64,000 bases of DNA from Ryuthela nishihirai (GCA_038380435.1 JAWZYU010000013.1:64684446-64748445); one strand, 5' to 3'. Positions 33,165 to 45,240 are shown, counted from the stretch's first letter. The notes: generated from the letters alone by a model not told the origin. Numbers and translations: made by a program.

Positions 33165-33939
33165 TGATACGAATTTCAACAGATGAGCACTGAGTGTGAG
33201 TTCAAAACAATATATAGTAATATTTAATAATTATTTATACAAGAAGTATGGAAATTTAAACATTGAAGTAAGCATGCTTATGACTAATTATTCATTATCT
33301 TCTATTGACAAATGTTAATCCTCCTCCTCCTCCTCCTCCTCAAGCAGCCATGGGCTAAGGAGGTCCAAACAAATGTTAATAGAACAGAACATTCCAATAT
33401 CCTTAACATGACATTCAAATTAAATCTTAAGAGTAGAACTATCTTAACTGAGTAGCAAGCACATTATCAAACATATCTCTACTTACCAACAATAGGTTAC
33501 ATAAATCAGTTATTAGTAAAACCTACTTTACTTTTTTTTTTATAATACCAAGTATTTTCTTTAAATTATATTATGCCTTGTGTCTTATTCATATCACCTC
33601 TGCCTTCTATTACGTAGTAGTACAACTTTGTAAGAAATAACATAACTTCTGTCTTCTTTAATACACTAAATTCACTATTTGACACTGACTAGAAACATCT
33701 CCTTTAAGATAAACACACAATAGTAATTTAATTATAAAACAACACTCAAGCCGACTAATTGTGCACAATACCAAATCAACTCTTTTCTTCTTTTTAATTC
33801 ACTGAACTCACAATGGAATATCTGTTTAGTCAAAATCAGGGTTCTAAGTTGTTGCTGTAATTCCCATGCTGAAGCACATGAGATACAAAATGATATACCA
33901 TATCACGAGTTCATTATAGCATGTTCATCTGTCATAACA
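33165..33939 (-). repeat. 5' LTR
   Basis: About 775 bases, starting TGTTATGACAG (33939) and ending GTATCA (33165). It is identified by its match to the truncated LTR at 27741-27906 and its position relative to the primer site. A 49-bp LINE insertion lies inside at 33320-33368. Confidence 0.75.
33320..33368 (-). mobile_element. 49-bp extreme 5'-truncated RTE-like LINE insertion
   Basis: The minus strand reads TTGGACCTCCTTAGCCCATG then GCTGCTTGAGGAGGAGGA, the very 3' end of the RTE-like family with a (GGA)n tail in place of (TGA)n. ACAAATGTTAAT flanks it exactly on both sides (33308-33319 and 33369-33380), a 12-bp target duplication proving a separate retrotransposition event into the LTR. Confidence 0.92.
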
Positions 33940-33989
33940 ATATGTACACTGGGATTTTATTACATTTTCTACAATATCTTTTGAATGAA

Positions 33990-34400
33990 AGGGCCAAATG
34001 CAACAAGTTGCATGTCAAATGAAAGCTTGTGATGTGGAGAGTGTTGTGGGTAATAAAAATTTACCCTCTTGCTTTCTTTCCCCATAAAAAAAGGGGAAAT
34101 GTGAAAGTCCTTCTACTATAATTTTCGAACATGAGGGCATACAGTTACAAGTTAGGTGTCAAATGAAAGCTCATATGAAGGCTGTCGTAGGCTACTTCGA
34201 ATTATGCCTCCCACATTAATACCCCCAAAGAGAGGATGGAAATTTCATGGTGACCTTAATGAGTTACATTTCAAATTCAAGCTTGTGATCTCTCCAATAC
34301 CATGGGCTACTACTCCCCTCCAAAAAAGGGGGAGGGGGGAGAAAATGTTGTCAATGTTTATAAGTCATATATTAAATGTAAGTTTGTGAAGATTAGTGTT
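33990..34400. repeat. Degenerate tandem repeat, four units of 100-140 bp
   Basis: The core CAAGTT..TGTCAAATGAAAGCTTGTGA recurs near 34005, 34146, 34262 (TTACATTTCAAATTCAAGCT) and 34362 (ATATTAAATGTAAGTTTGTG), each followed by a CCC..AAAA-rich stretch and a short poly-G or poly-C tract. Strongly diverged; not coding. Confidence 0.55.
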
Positions 34401-34497
34401 TGTTTTTAGCAACAAAAATATATAAATTACAAAATTTAAAAAAATACCTATCATTCTATAGGTGTTTCAAAAAATAAAACAAAAGGACATCAATAGT

Positions 34498-34613
34498 GCA
34501 ATCAGTCACTGAATTTGTATTCATTTCAAAGGAAGGAGCCAATTTACTTACTCAACAAGATTGCTGGCACCCTATTTTCCTTTGAAGTGAATATGAATTC
34601 AGTGACTGATTGC
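34498..34613. repeat. Foldback element with 37-bp arms
   Basis: The left arm GCAATCAGTCACTGAATTTG...CAAAGGAA (34498-34534) pairs with the right arm TTCCTTTG...TGAATTCAGTGACTGATTGC (34577-34613) with few mismatches. Loop of 42 bases. No coding capacity. Confidence 0.85.
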
Positions 34614-35013
34614 CCAATCGATATGCTTTAGTTTCATTTTCTACTTTTTAGGATGCATACAGGAAGATGGGTATTATTAATTATTTTTTTTTGCCTTTTG
34701 TATTGGGAAGAATGTTAATTGAAACAAAATATCAGCTGTGTTAATAGATTTTGGATACCAATAAAACTCACCAATTGCCTGGCAACAAAGACGGTATCAT
34801 TTATGTTGCCACCTTTCAGTCAATGAATTATTTGCAGGAATGGTGTTGGATTCTACCAATTCCCTGCCATCAATTGAAAACACTCTTATACAAAACTTAA
34901 TGTTTCATAAAACAGTCTTTTAGCTGATTAACTGTATTAAAATTATGTTAAAAGTCTTTTATGTTTTTTAAGTGTTACTTTATGTAAAATTATGTCTGAA
35001 ATGTAGCCCTTAC

Positions 35014-35165
35014 CATTATCAAAAGCCATTTCCTTTGTTTGGAGCAAGGCAGTGAGACCAATATTGTCCTTCGTCATAACTCTGTTTAACATATTATCAG
35101 AACCTTCTGCATTGGCCATTGCTAGCTGATTAAATTCAACCAAATGATGTTTCAGCAAAGAAAAT
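35014..35165 (-). CDS. CNOT6: CNOT6/CNOT6L (CCR4) deadenylase, internal exon
   Basis: A 152-base exon read on the minus strand. The acceptor TATATTTGCAG directly precedes ATTTTCTTTG and the donor GTAAGGG follows GATAATG. It encodes FSLLKHHLVEFNQLAMANA then EGSDNMLNRVMTKDNIGLTA and LLQTKEMAFDN. The VEFNQ, MAN, LNRVMTKDNIG pattern is the conserved nuclease-domain segment of the CCR4-type deadenylase, which removes poly(A) tails as part of the CCR4-NOT complex in the cytoplasm. The first base completes a Lys codon split across the intron from the exon at 49439-49593, and the exon ends in phase 1. CNOT6 and CNOT6L cannot be told apart here; an invertebrate usually has one gene (twin in Drosophila). 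The next exon, expected to encode a HMHWDPE-like segment, was not found below this point. Confidence 0.93.
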
Positions 35166-35394
35166 CTGCAAATATAAACTCAAACAATATAATGATTGTT
35201 ATAAATTCTAATTCAATTACATACAAATCAAAGGCAAACAGAAACAGAAAAACTAATAAATGTAGTTCAATAAAAATGAACAAACAACAATATTTAAGTT
35301 AGAAATCAGTTAGAACCACAACAATGGTGCTGAGTAATTAAAACTTTTATTAATAACAATAAATAAATAACTTGTTTATATTCAAGGCCTTATC

Positions 35395-35455
35395 TTGCTT
35401 TAGTCCTCATGGCTCTTGTGCCATAAAACCCCAAACAACCAACCTTATATTATTA
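35395..35455 (-). repeat. Scrap resembling a jockey-type 5' leader
   Basis: Minus strand GTTTGGGGTTTTATGGCACA followed by AGAGCCATGAGGAC; compare the segment starting at 12963. Short and single. Confidence 0.35.
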
Positions 35456-36277
35456 TTCTTATTATAAATATGCTATGTAGCAGTAATATTCTTAATTGTG
35501 GCTTATAATTAAAACTTATTTCCACTTCATATTATTAACCCTCAAATATCCCAAGGTCACAGGTACTGTAGCATGTCAAATTTCCACAGATCAGGAGCAT
35601 AGACATTGTTCAGCATCATTAGCTGAACGAATAAAACTTATTTTTAGATAAAACTCCATTTGAAATTTTCTTATTTATATCTTATAAAGATAGATAATTC
35701 ATACTTCTGAAAAAATATTTACCTTTTCCCCTTTTGCAGATTTTGTTAAGATACGATATCAGTAATTTCTTCCAGCACTCTCATCACCATTCCATAGACA
35801 TGATATATGGTAATGCTGTGTTGCATTTGTTTACCATACTCCATGTTGAAACAACTCTGATTTGAACTATTGTCAACATATTTTTTATTAGTTTCGAAAT
35901 TCTCCTGTTTCTTAACCAAAAACTATTTTTTTTTACTTACATCACAGGATTTTGGAAGCAACTGCCAGATAAGTGCATCTATTATTTTTCTGTTTTACTT
36001 AATATTTCAGTTTAAACCTATTTCAAATATTTATAGAATAATTTTATTATCATCCCAGCATTTAATGGATCCACAAGATTGAAACTAAAACCAATATTTC
36101 TCCTTCTACATGGTGCAAAATTATATCACAGCAGAGTGCAAGGCATAGATCTCACTAACTGCTTCTACATGTGTGCATTGTGTGTGGTGGGTTGCATGAT
36201 AGGTTGTTTATAGCATTGGTCCGACACATTGGATATCATCTCCATTTGTTCAGTTAATATTTTATCTATACTTTTAA
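35456..36277. other. Intronic AT-rich sequence
   Basis: No gene or repeat recognised. Confidence 0.4.
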
Positions 36278-36288
36278 AATTAAAACTT
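36278..36288. repeat. Target site duplication, left copy, of RTE-like copy 2
   Basis: AATTAAAACTT recurs exactly at 39802-39812 after the trinucleotide tail. Confidence 0.92.
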
Positions 36289-39200
36289 GGTCTGTAAATG
36301 GTAGCTAAGGTAGTCACTGGAAGGAAAGATATGCACCAATCCCCTGTGATGATGCATAGAACAGGCCAGGCCTAGCACCTAATGTCCGACCCTGCCTTAT
36401 CGTGGTACAGGCCGTTAGTACCTTTCAAAAGAGATACTCTCTTGTGAAAGTGACCGGAAGGGGTGGGTTGCCAGATTAATGAGGCCTACTGATCTGGACA
36501 ACTATGGCTACTTTTTTTCCCCTACCCTGCTGAGGAGTTGTCAACCACACAGGGTTGGTGCTGACCATATAAACCTACTGGACTGAAATAAGGCCCTGAG
36601 CTTGATTATGGATCCTGAATTTGCTGCATTGGTGGGCTTCTGTGGAGGGAAAAATCTTTCACTGCATTTTCTGTTTGTTTGTGGATTGACAGCCCCAAGT
36701 AAATAGATTCACAGGATATGTCTATCAGCTGGTGGATAATCCTGAGCAGAGACCATCACAGGCACCTGAACTCTTTGCTTCTACTGACATCGTCAAATTC
36801 TACACTGGAGGAAGTCTTCCAGTGTAGATGATTTCAGCTTTTAGTGGTGGGGGAATGGGTCTGTCCCATGCCTGCGATTAGCTGTTTGATATTGTCGGCA
36901 TTCTTTCTCACAATAAACGTAGTTTCTTTAAACATCCCAGTAACCATTTTCTCTCCAAAGGTAGTTGGAATGTGAGGACTCTGCATAGAGCTTATTCTCT
37001 TGATGTCCTCACACAAGAATTCCACTGTAATAATTTAGATATTTTCAGCTTGCAAGAGATCAGATGGACAGATAAAGGTCAGAATCTTAAAAATAATCTT
37101 AAATTTCTCTTTTCAGGAAGGGAAGACAATAAACATCACCAAGGTGTGGGTCTGCTTCTCAGCAGACACACTAGTGATGCTCTTCTAGGATAGGAGTGCA
37201 TTAATGAAAGGTTCCTTAGAGCAAAATTTCACACAAGCATTAAAGATTCGAATGTTATCTGCTGTTATGCCTCCACTGAGGATGCTGATGAGGATGAGAA
37301 GTATAGGTTTTATGGACAACTCTGACCTTTGGGGAGGAGTGATACTTTGGTATTGATACCTTTTGGTATTTGTAGCTGCAATGGGCAACGTCTCTTACAG
37401 GTAGGTACACTCAATGGTTTCAGAATAACTAACACTTATTAAAAACACCATGACATACATAAGTACACATGGGTGGCACCTGATGGGCTGCATAAAATAT
37501 GATTGATTATATATTAATTAACAGCAAATGGGCTAGTTCTGTTAGGAATACCAGGTCATATATGGGAGCTCAAATTGGATCTCACCATTACCTTGTTAAA
37601 AGTGTCATCCAACCTAAAATTAAAAAGTGTTGTGCTTGGGTTAAAAAATTTATCTCTAATTCTGAAGCTCTGAAAGCCAGTTATACTGAAAGCTTACCAT
37701 GATAGGTTGCTTAGTCATTATGACAGTCATGGTTTGCTCACTACTGAAGTTGAGGAAGAATGGGGCCATTTTACAGGCTTTTTTGGAAACTAACAGTATT
37801 CTTTTAGGAAAAAAGGAGCAGAGGAGGCAGAATTATTTGAGTGACAGGCAATTGAGCATATTTAAGAAAGAAAGAACTGCAGGAATGTCCTTAATCAATA
37901 CCCTACTAGTCCTAATAGAATGCATTACAGAGAGTTTAATAAACGGGTAAAGGATCAGTTAGCTGCTGATAAGAATCTTTGGCTTGATGGCTTGGCTGAC
38001 AAAGCCGAGGAAGCTGTTAGACAGCACAACAGCAGAGAGCTGTACCAGATAATTATGTTTTGTGTGGTAGCAAACGGATAGGTATAAAGGGATTGAAGGA
38101 TAAATGAGGTAAGATTGTAGAAGGTGAGGATTCTGTCATGGCTAGGTGGACTGAGCATTTAAGTGATGTTCTGAGCAATGTGGTTAGTTCTCTCCCATTG
38201 TTTGTAATGATGATAGATGCATTACTGACTTTAATGTTGGCCCTATAATACAGTCTGAAGTTATTTCTAAATAACTTTCAGCTCTTTCTAAACTTAAATT
38301 GTATAAATCCCTAGGGGTAGATGAAATTGCTACTGAAATGCTTAGAGCTGGGAATGTTTCGGTTACCATTAGGATGACTGAAATTTTGAATATCTTTTAT
38401 GATAAAGGCATGGTTCCTAAGGATTTTACCAGAGCTATTATTATCCATATTTTCAAAATAGGTGATCGCAGTTCTTGTGATAACTATAGGGGTATCAGCC
38501 TACTCTCTGTTCCAGGTAAAGTTCTTAAGAATTTGGTTGACAGTCAATTGCGTGATGAGTAATGAGGATTCAGAAGTGGTAGGAGATATATAGATCAGAT
38601 ATTTTCATTTAGGCAGATTTTTGAGAAATGTTTAGAGTTTCAGAAACCTTTGGTTGCTAGCTTTGTTGATTTCAAAAAGGCATTCGACTCTGTTGATCGA
38701 CATAATTTGTGGTTGATTGTGAGATCATATGGTATACCAGACAAGTTAATTAACAAAATGAAAGTTCTCTATAATAACACTGAGTCATGTGTGAGAGTTG
38801 GTAAGGCTTGTAGCAATTGGTTTAGCATTGCTGGTGTTCCATAAGGGTGCATTTTGTCTCGTTTTTCTGTTTAGTTTGGTTATTGATTATGTTTCACGAA
38901 ATTCACTGTAAGGGAAAGATTTTGCCTTAAATGGTCTGGAGATAATAAAATTTCTGATTTAGATTAAGCTGATGATTTAGCCCTTTTGGCAAATGATGTT
39001 GATGAGATGAACTCTTTCATTCGAGCTGTTGATGAGACTGGTAGTAGAGTAGGTTTGGTTATAAACAGAGAGAAAACTAAAGTGATGAAAATTGGTCAGG
39101 CAGGCTGTGATTCAGTTAATCTGAATGGCTGTACTCTTGAGAAGATGTCTCAGTGTAATTATCTTGGGAGCTATGTAACAGATAATGGTGATGTGCAGCA

Positions 39201-39801
39201 TGAGATTAACAAATGAATAGGGATTGGTGCTGGGACTTTTAGAATCTATGTAGAGTGTGGAGAAATAGGCATATACACCTAAAGACTAAAATTAGATTGT
39301 ATAATAGTTTGGTTCTCTCTAGGGTTAGTTATGGTAGTGAAACTTGGATGCTTTGTAAACAAGATAACAGGAAACTGAATGCTTTTGATTCTAGATGCTT
39401 ATGCAATCTGAAACAAGATAACAGGAAACTGAATGCTTTTGATTCTAGATGCTTACGCAATCTTGGGCATTAGGTGGTTCAACTTTGTAAGTAATGATGA
39501 GATTAGGCAAAGGAGTTGACAAACTCCTTTAAGAAGCATGTTGTGCAGAGAGAGACTCAGTTGGTTTGGCCATGTTGCCCATATGGATAATTATAGATTG
39601 GCGAATATGGTTATGACCAGTGTGCCTAAAGGCCTCAGAAAGAGGGGGAAGACCTAGGATGAGATGGGCAAACAATATCAAACAGAACCTTGTTAGAATT
39701 GGTGTGCAGTGGCCAGATGCAGCAGATGTAACTGAGGACAGATATGCTTGGAGAACTAAATTGCACTAAAATTGCATGGCTGCTTGATGATGATGATGAT
39801 G
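36289..39801 (+). pseudogene. RTE-like LINE, second full-length copy, inactivated
   Basis: It starts with the same TCTGTAAATGGTAGCTA 5' end as the intact copy and ends CTTGATGATGATGATGAT, with an 11-bp duplication around it. The ORF is broken into at least eight frames: endonuclease pieces at 36972-37193 and 37499-37702, RT pieces at 38299-38562 and 38650-38844 (SFVDFKKAFDSVDR present), and the part after YADD at 38986-39216. The YADD box itself reads through a stop (LDxADDLALLA near 38960). An internal deletion removes the GDFNAKVG segment near 37320, and a short stretch (ACAAGATAACAGGAAACTGA) is duplicated at 39358-39470. Confidence 0.92.
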
Positions 39802-39812
39802 AATTAAAACTT

Positions 39813-41864
39813 CCATTTTATTCCTGTAGATTTATCTCAGTAGCTTTATATGCTCTTATTGATCTTTCAGAGTTATGCTACATTGTTGATTATGATGAGG
39901 ACATCTTATAACTTGCTGCAAATATTGTTTTCAAATTGCATTAGGTTGTATGTTTCTTGTAAATTATTATTTTTTGGTTTTCCAGTCTGACCTTTTATTA
40001 TTTCTTGAGATTGAATGAGGTAAACAAAAAGGATTTCCTTGATATGGCATTGTTTTTAATAAAAAACAGTTTCCAAGCTCATATTGAATGGTTTCAAAAG
40101 AGTTTACCCACCCACCTCACCAATATCTTGGCCTATGCCACTCTGAGGATATTGCTTTTTAGTGTTATGAGCAGATTCCAATCTGTTCATAACTTAATAA
40201 AAACATTCCTCCAATAGATACAGATTTCGTCAGCGCATCACATGACCTTGGTGGGTCACCTGTTTCCAAGAAAAGAGGTTGCAGAAGCACAACGAATTTC
40301 TTGTCCCAAGAGGGGGCTTGAAACAGCCACTCCTCGTCACACGAATTCCCTGTGGGATGGTGCCTGTCAAAAAGCCTGCCATCAGCGCATGGGAGAAACA
40401 AGACACCGACTGTCCCCTGGTGTCCAGGTAGTCCCTTAATGGCTTCCCACACTGTTTTGGGGAACGACAAGCCCAGGAAACAAAATTCATGGGAAGAAGC
40501 CACGATGCTGGCATCCCAGAATCGCAAGACAACAGGATCTGCAAAATTTAGATGCTTCGAGAGAACTTTAGTTGATCAAAGATTTTCGAGGAACTATTGT
40601 TGATTTCAGAGATTAAAAAAAGAAAAGAAAAACTGGCAGTCGAGAGAAGAGAAGGAAAAGTTGAGGGAGAAGGATGTGTTCTTGTGCTGTCTTACTTCGA
40701 GGAGAACGTGTCTAGTCCTCTCCAAGAATGCTCGATTTGCCCTGATGTAAGAGAACAAGCCACCCAGAGATGGTGATTGTGCACGAGACAAGCTGTCAGC
40801 TTCGTAGAATCAACTTTTAAAAGAAAAGACTGTTCCCGATTATTGGGAATGCGATCACCTGCTCCTACCGACGTATGCTCCCACTCCTTCTTCAAGTGCC
40901 GTAGTGCAAAACCTTGATGGTTCCAGCTATGTTAGAGATTAAAGATGCAGTCATGGTCAAATGTTCTCCGAACTTTCACTCCTTGTTCGTGTGAGGACCA
41001 CAGATTGCTACGGACAAGACAATTGTGCCATGCCCTTTGCTTCCTGCTCCCATGATGCTGAAAGTCGCCGAAAATAATAAGAGGTAGGGAATGACCCCTT
41101 GTTTTCTTGTGGTTAAGGAAGTCTCATAAATGCTTAAATCAGTTCTGTGCATAAAAAAACTAATAGATGGTATCAGCAAAAAAAAAAAAAACGAATAGGA
41201 CTATAATCAGTCTTCGGCCTGATAGAAACTTTTAACAAAATCTTTAGCTAATGTTGCAAAATAGTTGTTTGAATTGTAAGAGTCAGCATGAACTCAAACT
41301 CAGGAGAGGAGAGTTTACCTATTGTTTTGAGATCTCCTCTTAAGCTGTAAATATTTCCAACTATTAAATTGTTTGTTTATAATATCAGAAGGAATCAACA
41401 TTATTTTATGTTGCTGCTCTAATAAGTTTTTTCAGATAGAAAGTAAATATGTACAGCCAATACATTTTCAGAAAAATAATGCAATGTGCACTTAAAAATA
41501 ATAGTCATGTGAAAACATATTTTAGAGGGAGAATAATTGTATTAACCCCCCCCCCCCTAACATTGCCTCTGTGCACTAACTTTTCAGCACTTACTGAGAT
41601 CCCTAAAAATTTAACACCCAAAGGAAAATGAATAATGTTCAGTAAACTAGAAGAACACTTATCACCTCTGGTGCATATGGAAATCTCGTTTTCAAAGAGA
41701 ATGAAGATTTTCTTTTATCTACTTTTTCATTTCTTAAAAGTTTTAATTTGAGCTAATGGTTGATGGGGAAAATGCAAATACTATATTTTATTAGTAATTA
41801 TACAACATAAAAATTATTTATCTTTTATATCTTAAATTTTAAAAATTGCTTTTCTCACACTGCT
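39813..41864. other. Intronic sequence with one GC-richer unassigned segment
   Basis: Mostly AT-rich, but 40200-41100 is noticeably richer in G and C. On the minus strand there a 120-aa frame (40165-40527: VWEAIKGLPGHQGTVGVLFL) and a 67-aa frame (40692-40895: HTSVGAGDRIPNNREQSFLL) have protein-like composition. I recognise no family and no splice context. A C10 tract lies at about 41547-41557. Confidence 0.4.
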
Positions 41865-42320
41865 GGCCTAAGCACAGTTAGTGAAAAACCTGGACCTTTC
41901 TCAATGCATAGTACTGAGAAAAATATTACAAAAGAGAATAATTTTCTGTTTGAAGTAAAATTTATTTTCTTATTATTCAGAAAGAAATTTCCTTTCTAAT
42001 CAATGTGCATTATAGTTATTTTGCTCTATTAGTTTTTACATATAAATTTTAATCTGCATTGCCAGATGCCTCCTTTTTTACTTCACGACTCTAAAAAAAA
42101 GCCCTATTCAAATTAAACATGCCATTTTCATTAAATATTTTATTTTCATAAAATTCAGAATTAAATGCTAATTAATTTGGCATATAACATGCCATAATTC
42201 CTTTCATTAGTTGTTTGGAAAAAAGTTCTAAAATTAATTTTTTTTTAGCTGATCAGAGTGAATAAATAGCTTACTCTGTGATAAGAAACATGTTTTTAAG
42301 GCTGAGTACTGGAAGGATTA
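41865..42320 (-). repeat. TTAA-family repeat, copy 3, terminus decayed
   Basis: Same orientation and blocks as copy 1: TTATTATTCAGAAAGAAATT, ATTTTATTTTCATAAAATTC, AATTTGGCATATAAC, ending GGCTGAGTACTGGAAGGATT where copy 1 has GGCTTGGCACTGGAAGGGTT. The terminal TTAA has mutated to TTAC. Confidence 0.6.
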
Positions 42321-42682
42321 CACATGAATATAACAATTCATTACTGCCCCTGCATTCTGCAAAAATTGCCATAGTAACAATTTCTCATTGCCCATTTAAA
42401 AATGGTTTTACTTACGAAAACTGGCATTAATAGGTTAACAACTTCTGACTGCAATTTACCATAATAAATGATTGGTAATCTTAGCACACATATAGGTGAA
42501 AACTGTTGAATGTAAGAGGGTTAAGCCTTGACAGAAGACAATTGGATTGCTTTCACATATTTTAGTACTAAAATGGGAAGCGTCATAGTTTCCAAAGTAT
42601 CATGCTTTCAGTTTGCATTTTTGCTCAAAAATAAACTCTCTCTTGCAAAACTGTTTTTTAATAACCTTCCCGTTTCTTTTGA

Positions 42683-43904
42683 TATACACCGAAGACCCAA
42701 AACATTACGACCAGCATGTCTTTATGCAAATTGCAGCAACTAAAACGACGAGCGCAGGTAAACGATGGAACATCTGAAGGTCATGAAATGGTATAAATAA
42801 CATCTGATACTGAGCTCTGTTAATCAGTGTTATTCTTGTTCTTCAGATGGGAAAGGCAACAAACTTAAGTGAGTTTGACAAAGGTCAAATTGTAATGGCC
42901 AGGAGACTGGGTCAGAGCATTTCCAAGACGGCAAGGCTTGGGGGGGTGCTCACAGTCAGCTGTGGTTAGTACCTTCAAAAAGTGGTCCATGAAGAGAAAA
43001 ACCACGAACCACTGGCAATGTGTGGGCTGACAATGGCTCTTTGACGCTGGAGATAAGCGAAGATATGATATGAGCAAAACAGAGCCCTTATGATATGAGC
43101 CAACAGAAGGGATATTGTGCTGCAACTCGCCTGTAATTCGAATGCTAGTGACAGGAGTAATGTGTCCCAACACATAGTACATCGAATCCATCGAACAGGC
43201 CACTATGAGTGCCCATGCTAACCTCAGTTCACAATCGGAAGCGCCTACAATGGGCACATGAGCATCAAAACTAGACCTTGAATGATTGGAAGGAGGCCAT
43301 CTGGTTCAATGGATCTTGTTTCCTGTTGCACCATGTGGATGGCTGGGTACATGTGCATCATTTACCTGGGGAAGTGTTGGCATCAGGATGCACTTTGGGA
43401 CAATAGCAAGCCAGTGGAGGAAGTGTAAGGCAATGTTCTGCTGAGAAACCCTGGGTCCAGTCATTCATATGCAGGAAACTATGACGTCTACCACCTACCT
43501 AAACATAATTTCAGACCAGGTACATTCTTTCATGGCAACAGTATTCCTCTCTAGTAGTGCTTTCTTTAAGCAGGATAATGCGACATGTCACACTGCTTGA
43601 ATTGTCGAGAATGGTTCATGGAACATGAAGACTTCCAGGTATTGCCCTGACCTCCCAAATTCTCCAGACATCAATCCAATTGAGCATCTGTGATTTGTGT
43701 TGGAATAGCACATCCAATCTGAGGTGGCTCAACCATGTAACTTATAAGAGTTAAAGGATCTGGCAATATGTTGGTTACCACAAGACACTTTTAGAAATCT
43801 TGTAGTGTCCGTGTCTCGCCAGGTAAGAGCTTTTTTTAGCAGCACATGAAGGACCAACATAATATTAAGCAGGTGGTCATAATGTTTTGGCTCTTTGGTG
43901 TATA
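42683..43904 (+). mobile_element. Tc1-like transposon, copy 1 of a second family, dead
   Basis: TATACACCGAAGACCCAAAA at the left; the right end read inward is TATACACCAAAGAGCCAAAA, followed on both sides by a CATTAxGACCA block. Length 1222 bp. Transposase remnants in plus-strand frames: [13 protein letters not shown] near 42860, a WFNGSCFLLHHVD block near 43310, and LPNSPDINPIEHL near 43650-43690. Multiple frameshifts. The minus-strand ORF of 130 aa across it is a shadow. Confidence 0.88.
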
Positions 43905-44260
43905 ACATAACCTATTTCTGTTCATTAGTTATTTCAGGATAAGATTTTAAAATTGATTTTGTTGCCTTATGAAAAACACTAAAAATAACTGTTGCTGTCC
44001 ACACACACCATGAATAACAACATGACATGCCACTGTAAAAGAGAAGAAAACCTTTTAACTCATGAACAAGAAAGAAGACACAACAATCATATTCAAAATA
44101 TTAATTCAACATTATTTTTCAGGACTTATTTTTCAATATTATTATCTTAGGACTGTATTTTTTTCATCATATTCTTTCATTAACTCTGCAAATTTATCTA
44201 TGAATTCTACCAATGCCTAGTCTGAAAAAATGGATCGAAACCACAGATTAAACTTTTCTT
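43905..44260. other. AT-rich spacer
   Basis: No gene or repeat recognised. Confidence 0.4.
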
Positions 44261-44907
44261 CATCATCATCATCCTCAAGCAGCCATGGGCTATGGATGTC
44301 CACAGACTGTGCAATTTAGTTCTCCAAGCATATCTGTCCAGAGCTACATCTGCTCCATCTGGCCACTGCACACCAATTCTAACAAGGTCCTCTGACATTC
44401 TCTGCCCACCGCATCTCCTTCCTTCTGAGGCCTCTAGGCACACTGTTCATAACCCTATTCGCCAATCTATAATTATCCATATGGGCAACATGGCCAAACC
44501 AGCGGAGTCTCTCTCTGCACAATATGCTGCTTAAAGGAGCTTGCAGACTCCTTTGCCTAACCTCATCATTAGTTACAAAGTTAAACCACCTAATACCCAA
44601 GATACTACGTAAGCATATGGAATCAAAAGCATCTAGTTTCCTGTTATTTTGTTTACACAGCGTCCAAGTTTCACTACCATAACTAACCCTAGAAAGAACC
44701 AAACTATTATATAGTCTAATTTTAGTCTTTAGGTGTATACGCCTATTTCTCCACAATCTCCATAGATTCCTAAAAGTCCTGGCAGCAATCCCTATTCGTC
44801 TGTTAATCTCATGCCGCACATCACCAGTATCTGTTACATAGCTCCCAAGGTAATTAAATTATGACACCTGCTCAAGACTGCAACCATTCAGATGAACTGA
44901 ATCACAA
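44261..44907 (-). pseudogene. RTE-like LINE, 5'-truncated 3' end
   Basis: The (TCA)n tail at 44261 and CCTCAAGCAGCCATGGGC mark the 3' end. The 146-aa frame (44379-44819) covers HEINRRIGIAARTF, SYGSETWTLCKQ, WFGHVAHM and the C-terminal RWAENV. Truncated at the DSVNLNG codons near 44907, where Penelope-like sequence begins. Confidence 0.9.
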
Positions 44908-45240
44908 CAACAATTAATGTATCATCCACATAACACAGATATAATGATGGTTTGTATTTTGCTTTTTTCAAGGCAGTTTCTTCCACATGGCACATTACAA
45001 CTTGGCCAAGTCCAGACATAGGAGATACCATTGGGATGCCATCAGTCTGAACCCACGGCCGACCGCTAACAACAAAACAATTAGATGTGGTAGCCAGATC
45101 CAAGGCTTCATTAAACTATTGTTGCACCATGGGTCTTGCAACCTTTAGCCACTCCACCTGTAGCCATATCATCACATCCAAAATGGGTGTATTGGTACAA
45201 CAACACGACATCGAGGGAATGGATGGTTGTTGTACTTGTA
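44908..45240 (-). pseudogene. Penelope-like reverse transcriptase fragment
   Basis: The frame 45103-44908 encodes QTDGIPMVSPMSGLGQVVMC, EETALKKAKYKPSLYLCYVD and DTLIVV: the QTDGxPMGSPLS motif (with G to V change) and the catalytic YVDDT box in the Penelope-like form. It is cut right after the YVDDT box by the RTE 5' junction. 45130-45240 is upstream palm sequence in broken frames. Confidence 0.8.

Larger units (their letters stand above)
27741..33939 (-). mobile_element. Gypsy-type LTR retrotransposon, degraded
   Basis: Minus-strand order: 5' LTR (33165-33939), primer binding site (33149-33162), gag, protease, reverse transcriptase, RNase H, integrase, polypurine tract, truncated 3' LTR. Integrase after RNase H is the gypsy/Ty3 gene order. 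No envelope gene is seen. The matching parts of the two LTRs differ at about 12 percent of positions by my count, so the insertion is old. The RT region contains an inverted internal duplication and the 5' LTR a small LINE insertion. Confidence 0.92.

Noticed and set aside
42865..43257. Minus-strand ORF of 130 aa.
   Set aside because: Antisense shadow of the Tc1-like transposase remnant.
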